A stretch of DNA of 34,540 nt from JBJXGV01 sp046160485 (GTDB lineage: Bacteria > Orphanbacterota > Orphanbacteria > JBJXGV01): positions 1-34,540 of the forward strand of contig JBJXGV010000045.1 of NCBI GenBank assembly GCA_046160485.1, in the 5' to 3' direction. Made by a program: the position numbers and the translations under genes. Shown in pieces: positions 26,238 through 32,811 of the stretch; position 1 is the first letter of the stretch, and each line of letters starts with the position of its first letter. The notes below the pieces were generated by a model. That model made no database searches. It saw nothing but the letters and a program-made list of their open reading frames with translations, and was not told where the DNA came from.

Positions 26238-27200
26238 CTAGACGTACTTCGAAGCGGCGGCGCACGCGAAACGTGTGCCGCCGTGCGTTACGATCTGGAC
26301 GCGGCCGGTGCCGACGAGTGCGGCGAGCGACTCGAGGGGGCGAGCGTCGCCCCAGCGCGCCAGCTGCGCGAGCAGATCGTCTTCGTGCATCGGGTGGCGC
26401 GCGATCATCTCGGCGACGGCGTCCGCGGGGGTCTCGTATGGCGGCGGCGCGGAATCGAGCGGCGCCGATCCGTCGCGGGTTGCCAGATTAAGGACTGGGG
26501 CGGCGCCGCCGAGGATCTCCTCCGCGCGCGCAATCGACTCGTTCACCGCCTGCGAGACCCAGAGTTCCGCCGGCGGCCGCGCGGGCATCGACAAATGGAT
26601 CTGATCCGGTTTCACCGCACGAAGAACCGCCGCGATGTCGCGCAGCGACTCCTCCGAATCGTTCACGCCGTGCACGAGCATCACCTCGACCCACAACTTG
26701 CGCCGGAACTCGCGGCGAAACGCGATGAGCCCATCGACGATTTCGGCGAATGAGGGCCGGGCAAGCGGCCGGTTCACGCGACGGAAGACGGTGTCCGTTC
26801 CCGCGTCGAGCGTCGGTAGCACCGCGTTCGCCGAGAGCAGATCCTTGCGCACATCCGCGCGCGCCAGAAGCGCCCCGTTCGTGATCACGGCGATCGGAAC
26901 CTCCGCGAGTTCCTTGGCGCGCCGGATCAGCCAGCCGAGCGACGCGTGCAGCGTCGGTTCGCCCGAGCCGCCAAAGGTGAGCCAGTCGACGCCTTCGGGA
27001 GGAAGCGCCTCGAGCGCCGCCGCGATTTCCTCGAGAATTTCGTCGCGCGGATAGTATTCGTGGCGCTCTCCGGTCATCGGCGTCGAGCGGCCGAGCTGAC
27101 AGTAGACGCAGTTCCAGTTGCAGGTTTTCAGCGGAACCGGATCGACTCCGAGCGAGCGGCCAAGGCGCCGCGAGGCGACTGGGCCAAAAACGAATCGCAT
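26238..27200 (-). CDS. radical SAM protein, COG0731 type
   Basis: Product of 320 residues. The start MRFVFGPVASRRLGRSLGVD is the family hallmark, and the cluster motif is Cys27-x3-Cys31-x2-Cys34 in CNWNCVYCQLG. Further marks: a glycine-rich SAM segment (LTFGGSGEPTL), ITNGALL, and LWVEVMLVHGVND. The C-terminal about 80 residues look like a small winged-helix-like domain (VAEMIARHPMHEDDLLAQLARWG, then VQIVTHGGTRFAC). COG0731 proteins are annotated as Fe-S oxidoreductases related to the wybutosine enzyme; the bacterial substrate is unknown. ATG 27200 is preceded by GGAG at 9 nt spacing; the frame stays open further upstream, but without similarity. It is convergent with the transketolase-like gene and divergent from the cysteine synthase gene. 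Confidence 0.9.
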   Translation of the reverse strand: MRFVFGPVASRRLGRSLGVDPVPLKTCNWNCVYCQLGRSTPMTGERHEYYPRDEILEEIAAALEALPPEGVDWLTFGGSGEPTLHASLGWLIRRAKELAEVPIAVITNGALLARADVRKDLLSANAVLPTLDAGTDTVFRRVNRPLARPSFAEIVDGLIAFRREFRRKLWVEVMLVHGVNDSEESLRDIAAVLRAVKPDQIHLSMPARPPAELWVSQAVNESIARAEEILGGAAPVLNLATRDGSAPLDSAPPPYETPADAVAEMIARHPMHEDDLLAQLARWGDARPLESLAALVGTGRVQIVTHGGTRFACAAASKYV

Positions 27201-27330
27201 AGAACATCTCCGGATAGTCGACCGCCGCGGGAGGGGAACGCTGTGCGGCGATCGAGCCGGCGGCGGCGAACCGGCGGCCGGCACGCCCAACGTTAACTCC
27301 GCGGCGGCGTTTCGCCAACCGCGGCGAACC

Positions 27331-27339
27331 TGATAGAAT
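27331..27339 (+). promoter_or_regulatory. extended -10 promoter of the cysteine synthase family gene
   Basis: TGATAGAAT, with a poor -35 (TTCGCC, 27311-27316) 17 nt before the hexamer. ATG 27350 follows the hexamer by 10 nt, so the leader would be only a few nucleotides. A small GGCG/CGCC hairpin overlaps the -35. Confidence 0.45.
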
Positions 27340-27349
27340 GCGGCACCTC

Positions 27350-28249
27350 ATGAGCATCCTCGACTCCATCGGGAACACGCCGCTGATCCGGCTCGAGCGA
27401 TCGAGCCCGAATCCGAACGTCACGATCTGGGCGAAGCTCGAACTCTGCAACCCGAGCGGATCGCTCAAGGACCGCATCGCCGTTTTCATGATCGAGCGCG
27501 CGGAGAAGAGCGGTGCGTTGACGCGCGACAAGACGATCATCGAAGCAACAAGCGGCAACACCGGGATCGCACTCGGAATGGTCGCGGCGGTGAAGGGCTA
27601 CAAGGTCGCGTTCTACATGTCGGAGGCGAAAACGATCGAGCGGCGGAAGATGCTGCGGCATTGGGGCGCGGAACTGATCCTCACGACGAAAGAGAATCCC
27701 GACAGTCACATCTTCGGCGCGAAGGAAGCGGCGGCGGCCCACCCCGAGCGCTACTTCTACATCAATCAAAACGAAAACGAGGACAACGTGCTCGCGCACT
27801 ACCAGGGCACGGGGCGCGAGATCGTCGAGCAGTCGCGCGCGATGTTCGACGGCGCGATCGACGCGTTCGTCGCTGGCTTCGGCACGGGCGGGTGCCTCAT
27901 GGGAATGCGGCGCGCGTTCCACGAGAGCGGCATCGGCGCGCGCATCGTCGCGGTCGAGCCGCAGCCGCGCGGGCGCATCGACGGCCTCAAGCATGGCGCC
28001 GAGGCGTATCAACCGCTGATCTACGACCGCGCGATCATCGACGAGACGATCAACGTGCGCGATGAAGACGCGTTCCGCGTGACGCGCGAAATCGCGGCGA
28101 AAGAAGGCGTGCTCGCGGGGATTTCGTCCGGCGCGACGCTCTGGGCCGCGCAGCAGGTTGCGTCGCGCATGGAGCGCGGCAACATCGTCGTCATCTTCGG
28201 CGACCGCGGCGAGCGCTACTTCTCGACCGAGGTATTCAACCAGAGCTAG
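27350..28249 (+). CDS. cysteine synthase family PLP enzyme (CysK/CysM-like)
   Basis: Fold-type II PLP enzyme, 299 residues. It would replace the acetyl (or related) group of O-acetylserine with sulfide to give cysteine. Signatures: SIGNTPLIRL (6-15), the Schiff-base Lys40 in PSGSLKDR, the PLP-binding SGNTGIAL (68-75), GFGTGGCLMGMRRAF (phosphate loop), and a C-terminal GISSGATLWAA. A CysM-type or other beta-substitution specificity is possible. Start choice: ATG 27350 gives a natural N-terminus; ATG 27338 is in frame but overlaps the -10 element. The last 14 nt overlap the convergent nfnB-like gene. No terminator hairpin is seen. Confidence 0.9.
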   Translation: MSILDSIGNTPLIRLERSSPNPNVTIWAKLELCNPSGSLKDRIAVFMIERAEKSGALTRDKTIIEATSGNTGIALGMVAAVKGYKVAFYMSEAKTIERRKMLRHWGAELILTTKENPDSHIFGAKEAAAAHPERYFYINQNENEDNVLAHYQGTGREIVEQSRAMFDGAIDAFVAGFGTGGCLMGMRRAFHESGIGARIVAVEPQPRGRIDGLKHGAEAYQPLIYDRAIIDETINVRDEDAFRVTREIAAKEGVLAGISSGATLWAAQQVASRMERGNIVVIFGDRGERYFSTEVFNQS

Positions 28250-29678
28250 CGGCGCTGCCGCCGCCACTTCGCAGATACTCGTCGATCGCTTTCGCCGCGC
28301 GCCGGCCGGCGCCCATCGCGAGAATGACGGTCGCGCCGCCGGTGACAATGTCGCCGCCCGCGAAGACGCCGCGCATCGTCGTCTTTCCCGCCGCGTCGGC
28401 GACGATCGTGCCGCGCTTCGAATGCTCGATCGCGGGCGACGTCTTCTTGATGAGCGGGTTCGCGCCATTCCCGACGGCAATCACGACCATGTCGACCGCG
28501 ACGTTGTGTTCGCTCCCCGCAATTCGCACAGGCCGGCGCCGGCCCGACTCGTCCGGCTCACCGAGCGTCATCTGCTCCAGGCGCACTCCCGTGAGCCACC
28601 CGTCGCCGTTCCCGAGAAACTCCACCGGGTTCGCCAGCATCAAGAAGCGGACGCCCTCTTCCTTCGCGTGGTGCACCTCTTCGGCGCGCGCGGGCATCTC
28701 TTCCTCGGATCGCCGATAGACGATGCTCGCGCTCTTCGCGCCGAGCCGCAGCGACGTGCGCACCGCGTCCATCGCGGTATTGCCGCCTCCGAACACCATC
28801 ACGTCTTTTCTTGCGACGTTGAAGACGGGCGTCTCCGCGTCGGCGCGATACGCCTTCATGAGGTTGACGCGTGTGAGGAATTCGTTCGCGGAGTAGACGC
28901 CGATGAGGTTCTCGCCAGGAATATTCATGAAGCGCGGTAGACCCGCGCCGACGCCGATGAACACGGCGTCGAAACCCTCGCGCTGCATCAACTCCTCGAT
29001 CGTATCGGTCATGCCGATCACGGCGTTCGTGACGAAGCGCACGCCGCTCGCGCGAAGCGCCTCGATCTCCGCGCGAACGATTTCTTTCGGCAGCCGAAAC
29101 TCGGGGATGCCATAGACGAGAACGCCGCCGAGTTCGTGCAGCGCTTCGAACACCGTCACGTCGTGCCCGGCGCGCGCAAGGTCCGTCGCGCACGAGAGAC
29201 CAGCCGGCCCGCTGCCGACGATCGCGACGCGTTTGCCGGTCGACGGCGCCGGCGCCGCCGGGCGGACGAGCCCCGCTTCGCGCTCGAAGTCCGCGACGAA
29301 TCGCTCGAGGTGTCCGATCGCGACCGGCCGCCCCTTGTTCCCGACGACGCAGCGCGCCTCGCACTGTTCCTCTTGCGGGCAGACACGCCCGCACACCGCG
29401 GGAAGCGAGTTGTCCTCCTTCACGACCTGCGCCGCTTCGGCGAACTTGCCGTCCGCGATCAACGCAACGAAGTCGTTGATGCGGATCCCGACGGGACAGC
29501 CGTCGATGCAGACCGGCTTCGGGCACTGCAGACAACGATGGGCCTCGAGCACCGCGAGCATCCCCGTAAAGCCGAGGTTCACCTCTTCGAAGTTGCGAAC
29601 TCGCTTATCGGGTTTCTGCTCGAGCATCGCCTGCCGCGCGATTCGGAGGCGTTCCTTCTTCGAGAGTTCATTCGGCAT
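28236..29678 (-). CDS. NfnB/SudA-like NADPH-dependent flavoprotein (glutamate synthase small-subunit family)
   Basis: Product of 480 residues. Two sets of Cys for [4Fe-4S] clusters: Cys49, 52, 57, 61 and Cys96, 100, 106, 110. The FAD site is VAIVGSGPAGLSCA (151-164), with GGVLVYGIPEFRLPK typical of the GltD/NfnB family, and a second nucleotide site VFGGGNTAMDAVRTS. The C-terminal FAD contact is GVFAGGDIVTGGATVI. The partner gene directly upstream encodes an NfnA-type subunit, so this is better read as the large subunit of an NADH-dependent ferredoxin:NADP oxidoreductase or sulfide dehydrogenase than as glutamate synthase; no GltB is present. A strong ribosome binding site (AAGGAG, 6 nt before ATG) lies inside the 3' end of the upstream gene, and the two overlap by 11 nt. 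Confidence 0.92.
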   Translation of the reverse strand: MPNELSKKERLRIARQAMLEQKPDKRVRNFEEVNLGFTGMLAVLEAHRCLQCPKPVCIDGCPVGIRINDFVALIADGKFAEAAQVVKEDNSLPAVCGRVCPQEEQCEARCVVGNKGRPVAIGHLERFVADFEREAGLVRPAAPAPSTGKRVAIVGSGPAGLSCATDLARAGHDVTVFEALHELGGVLVYGIPEFRLPKEIVRAEIEALRASGVRFVTNAVIGMTDTIEELMQREGFDAVFIGVGAGLPRFMNIPGENLIGVYSANEFLTRVNLMKAYRADAETPVFNVARKDVMVFGGGNTAMDAVRTSLRLGAKSASIVYRRSEEEMPARAEEVHHAKEEGVRFLMLANPVEFLGNGDGWLTGVRLEQMTLGEPDESGRRRPVRIAGSEHNVAVDMVVIAVGNGANPLIKKTSPAIEHSKRGTIVADAAGKTTMRGVFAGGDIVTGGATVILAMGAGRRAAKAIDEYLRSGGGSAASSG

Positions 29679-30609
29679 GGCGGGCTCCTTCCGCGATCGC
29701 GTCCTCGAACCGGCAGCGCTCGGCGCGGAGTCCGTCGTGTGCACCGTGCGCGCCCTCAGCGTCATGCGTGTCATGTGTGTCGTGCGAGGCGGCGGAAAAC
29801 GCCTGCAGGCGAGACTTCTCGAAACCGAAGTACGCGCGATTGCGAAGCGCAAGCAGATCGAAGTCGACGGCGTGCGCATCGAACTCGGGGCCGTCGACAC
29901 ATGCGAATCGCGTCTCGCCGCCGACGCTCACGCGGCAACCGCCGCACATTCCCGTGCCATCGACCATGATCGGGTTGAGGCTCACGACGGTCTTGATGGC
30001 GTGCGCGCGCGTCGTCTCGGCGACCGCCTTCATCATCGGGATCGGCCCGATCGCGAGCACGAAATCGATCTTGCGCCCGCCCGCGATCAATTCGCGCAGC
30101 TTGTCGGTGACGAAGCCGTGAAATCCGTACGAGCCGTCGTCGGTCGTCGGATAGACCTCGTCGCACGTCGCGCGCATCTCGTCCTCGAGAATCATGAGAT
30201 CGCGCGTGCGCGCGCCCAGGATCGAGATGACCGTATTGCCGGCGCGTTTGAGCGCGACCGCCGTCGGATACGCGATCGCCGCGCCGACGCCGCCGCCGAT
30301 CGAAACCGCCGTGCCGAAGTTCTCGATGTGCGACGGCGTTCCAAGCGGCCCCGCGAGATCGACGATCGAGTCGCCGCTCTCCAACTGATTGAGCGTCTTC
30401 GTCGTCTTCCCGACGCCCTGCACGATGATCGTGATCCACCCTGCGGCAGCGTCGCTATCGGCGATCGTCAGCGGGATGCGTTCGCCTTCCGGCGTGACGC
30501 GAATGATGACGAACTGGCCCGGCTTTCGTTTCGCGGCCACTTTCGGCGCAAGGATCCGGAACGACTTCACGTCTTGCGACAGAAATCGCGCTTCGAGAAG
30601 GGGGAACAT
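29668..30609 (-). CDS. NfnA/SudB-like ferredoxin-NADP reductase subunit
   Basis: Product of 313 residues, the FNR-type small subunit of Nfn-like complexes. FAD-binding domain: GQFVIIRVTPEGERIPLTIAD (31-51) with the RxPLT-type motif. NAD-binding domain: GPLGTPSHIENFGTAVSIGGGVGAA and ILGARTRDLMILEDEM. The [2Fe-2S] site near the C-terminus is DGTGMCGGCRV then ACVDGPEF, giving Cys222, Cys225, Cys237 and a likely Asp ligand (Asp217 or Asp218), as in NfnA. With the downstream subunit it could bifurcate electrons between NADH, NADPH and ferredoxin; whether it bifurcates or acts as a sulfide/polysulfide reductase cannot be told. Beyond residue 275 the protein has an unusual His/Asp-rich tail (SHDTHDTHDAEGAHGAHD). 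ATG 30609 follows CGGAGA by 8 nt. Confidence 0.92.
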   Translation of the reverse strand: MFPLLEARFLSQDVKSFRILAPKVAAKRKPGQFVIIRVTPEGERIPLTIADSDAAAGWITIIVQGVGKTTKTLNQLESGDSIVDLAGPLGTPSHIENFGTAVSIGGGVGAAIAYPTAVALKRAGNTVISILGARTRDLMILEDEMRATCDEVYPTTDDGSYGFHGFVTDKLRELIAGGRKIDFVLAIGPIPMMKAVAETTRAHAIKTVVSLNPIMVDGTGMCGGCRVSVGGETRFACVDGPEFDAHAVDFDLLALRNRAYFGFEKSRLQAFSAASHDTHDTHDAEGAHGAHDGLRAERCRFEDAIAEGARHAE

Positions 30610-30835
30610 GTCGCGTCTCCGAGCGCACGCCGGCGCACAATCGGGGCGATGCGTTGCGCCGCCCCGGGATCCGGGAATGAGGTCCTACTGGGAGGGGACT
30701 CTCTGTTCCGCGGCATCGCGCGCGACCGATCGAGAAAAGACGCGCGAACCGCCGACGATTCGCACACATTATCGGACGGCGGCGTCCGGAACGCTACCGT
30801 GTCGCGAGAGGTTTTTCGTAAAGCGCCACGGCTCG
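30610..30835. other. intergenic spacer upstream of the nfnA-like gene
   Basis: 226 nt between the transporter stop and the nfnA-like start. It holds a 6-bp hairpin (CGGACG/CGTCCG, 30773-30788) without a T-tract and a poor -10-like GATAAT on the minus strand (30768-30773). No riboswitch pattern was recognised. Confidence 0.35.
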
Positions 30836-32644
30836 CTAGAACGGCCGGTAGCCGGGCATCAAGAGCGTCGTCAGGAGCCAGGTGATAATCGCGAGCCCGG
30901 TGCCGACGCCGAGGTAGTGAACGAAGCGGTAGCGTCCGGGGCCCATGACGAGAATCGTCGACTCGTGCGCGATCGGCGTCATGAACGCGGCCGAGACGAC
31001 GATCGCGAGGCCGAGCATGAACGGGCGCGGGCTTGCGCCGGCCTCCTGGGCGAGAACGTACGCGATCGGCGAGAGGACGACAGCGACCGCCGCGTTCTCG
31101 ATAAGCTGCGTCATCACGACGGCGAAGAGTAGAAACAGCCCGAGCAACACGACGGGACCGCCGCCGCCGAATCGCGCGACGACCGCTTCGGCGAGGCGCT
31201 CCGCGGTGCCTGTCTTTTCGAGCGCGACGCCGAACGGGATCATCCCGCCGACGACGACGAGCGCGCCCCACTCGATCGACTGATACGCTTCGCGAAGCTT
31301 GACGCACTTGAGCAGTACGAGGAGCGCGGCGGCGATCGAAACCGCGACGGCCGCGTCGAGGAAGCGCGCCGCGATTGCAACCACCGTTGCGACAAGAATG
31401 CCGAGCGTCGTAAACGCGAGGCGCCGCCCCACCATCGGATAGGGTTGATTCTCCAAAATGATGAAGTCGGGATTGCCGCGAAGTTTCTCGATTCCCTGCG
31501 GGTGGCCGACGAGGAGCAGCGAATCGCCGAATTGAAGCGGCACCGCGCTGGGCCGGCCGCGAATCGCGTGGCCGAGGCGCGACATCCCCATCACGGTGAG
31601 GCCGTAGTCGTGCGAGAAGCGGATCTCCTCGAGCGTGCGGCGCTCGAACGACGAGTTCGGCGCGACAATCGCCTCCACCATCGCGAGGTCGATGCTGCGC
31701 AGCGTGCGCTCGCCGACCTTCAGCTCCTCTTTGAATTGGAAGTCAGGCGAGTGAAGAAGCTCGGCGATCTTCGAGATCTCGCCCTGCACGACGAACACGT
31801 CGCCCGCTTCGAGATGCATCCAACCTTCGGCCGGCATCTTCTCGTTGCGGCGAATGATCGACAGCACGGTCACGTTGAAGCGCCCGAGGATGTCGACGGC
31901 ATCGAGAGTTTTCCCGACGGTCGCGGAACTCGGCGTGATCATCACCTCGGTGAGGTACTCCTTCACCTGGTATTCGTCGGCGAGCCCAGTCTCGGCGCGC
32001 GCGCTCGGCAGAAAGCGGCGGCCGATCAAAACGAAGTAGATCGCCGCGGCCGCGAAGACCGCGATCGCGATCGGCGTGAGTTCGAAGAAGCCGAAGCCGT
32101 GTCCGTCGGCGGAGCGTTCGCGCAGGTAATCGCTGATGACGATGTTCGAGCGCGTGCCGATGAGAGTCCATTGACCGCCGAGCAGCGAGCCGTACGCAAC
32201 GAGCAGGAGATAGCGCGACGGCGAGAGGCGATGCTCGCGGCACACGGCGATCACGATCGGCATCCAAACCAGCACCGTCGTCGTGTCGTTGATCATCGTG
32301 GAGAAGAGCGTCGTCACGCCGAGCACGGCGAGCTGTAGCGTGAGTTCGCGTTTCGCGCACGCGTTGAGGATGCGGCGGCCGAGCAGATCCGCCGCGCCGG
32401 TGCGCACCATCGCGGCGCCGACGACGAACATACACGCGACCATAATGAGCGCGGGGCTGCCGAAGCCGCTGAACGCTTCGCGCGTCGTGAGGATTCCCGT
32501 GAGGCGGCCGTCGACCGGCTTCCACGGAACGACCATCGCGATCAGCACGAGAAACGCGGTGAGGTCCGGCCGAATCCACTGCGTGTAGTAGAGGACGAGC
32601 GCCGCGGAGATGACGAGCAAGAGGTAAATCGCGTCGGCTGTCAC
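30836..32644 (-). CDS. SLC13/DASS-type transporter with two RCK_C (TrkA-C) domains
   Basis: Polytopic inner-membrane transporter, 602 residues from GTG 32644. N-terminal half TM helices (about 5-210) include STMINDTTTVLVWMPI and GGQWTLIGTRSN (157-167), the first of the family's two substrate-binding repeats. Residues 225-298 and about 305-397 are two RCK_C regulatory domains (ATVGKTL, then GDVFVVQG; and FERRTLEEIRF, then GDSLLLVG). The C-terminal half has the second repeat (TQLIENAAVAVVLSPIAYVL, then MTPIAHESTILVMGPG). Members carry sulfate, dicarboxylates or other anions; the ion is unknown. An upstream in-frame extension exists but has no similarity. Its promoter reads TTGACC/TATTCT with the GTG 6 nt later. 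Confidence 0.9.
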   Translation of the reverse strand: MTADAIYLLLVISAALVLYYTQWIRPDLTAFLVLIAMVVPWKPVDGRLTGILTTREAFSGFGSPALIMVACMFVVGAAMVRTGAADLLGRRILNACAKRELTLQLAVLGVTTLFSTMINDTTTVLVWMPIVIAVCREHRLSPSRYLLLVAYGSLLGGQWTLIGTRSNIVISDYLRERSADGHGFGFFELTPIAIAVFAAAAIYFVLIGRRFLPSARAETGLADEYQVKEYLTEVMITPSSATVGKTLDAVDILGRFNVTVLSIIRRNEKMPAEGWMHLEAGDVFVVQGEISKIAELLHSPDFQFKEELKVGERTLRSIDLAMVEAIVAPNSSFERRTLEEIRFSHDYGLTVMGMSRLGHAIRGRPSAVPLQFGDSLLLVGHPQGIEKLRGNPDFIILENQPYPMVGRRLAFTTLGILVATVVAIAARFLDAAVAVSIAAALLVLLKCVKLREAYQSIEWGALVVVGGMIPFGVALEKTGTAERLAEAVVARFGGGGPVVLLGLFLLFAVVMTQLIENAAVAVVLSPIAYVLAQEAGASPRPFMLGLAIVVSAAFMTPIAHESTILVMGPGRYRFVHYLGVGTGLAIITWLLTTLLMPGYRPF

Positions 32645-32650
32645 CGCGCG

Positions 32651-32679
32651 AGAATATCGGCGGCCGCGGAGCGGGTCAA
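32651..32679 (-). promoter_or_regulatory. sigma70-type promoter with leaderless GTG start (SLC13-type transporter)
   Basis: Minus strand: TTGACC (32674-32679), 17-nt spacer, TATTCT (32651-32656), then CGCGCG and GTG at 32644. The predicted +1 coincides with the G of the start codon. There is no Shine-Dalgarno sequence. Confidence 0.65.
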
Positions 32680-32795
32680 CGGGCGTGCGGCAATCTGCGG
32701 CAGTTGGGCGCGCGGCGCGCGGCGATCGGCACGTGCGGCGCCGAGTACGGCGCGCGGCGCATCGCGGCGGCACGCGCGCGGCGATCGCGCCGCGA

Positions 32796-32804
32796 TGGTA
32801 GGAT
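32796..32804 (+). promoter_or_regulatory. extended -10 promoter of the YfhO-like gene
   Basis: TGGTAGGAT, followed by exactly 7 nt and ATG 32812. No -35 or Shine-Dalgarno is seen. It is divergent from the transporter promoter in a 167-nt spacer. Confidence 0.45.
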
Positions 32805-32811
32805 CGCGCGC

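Noticed and set aside
30773..30788. CGGACG/CGTCCG hairpin as a terminator for the transporter gene
   Set aside because: Only a 6-bp stem, no U-tract, and 50 nt beyond the stop. Too weak to call.
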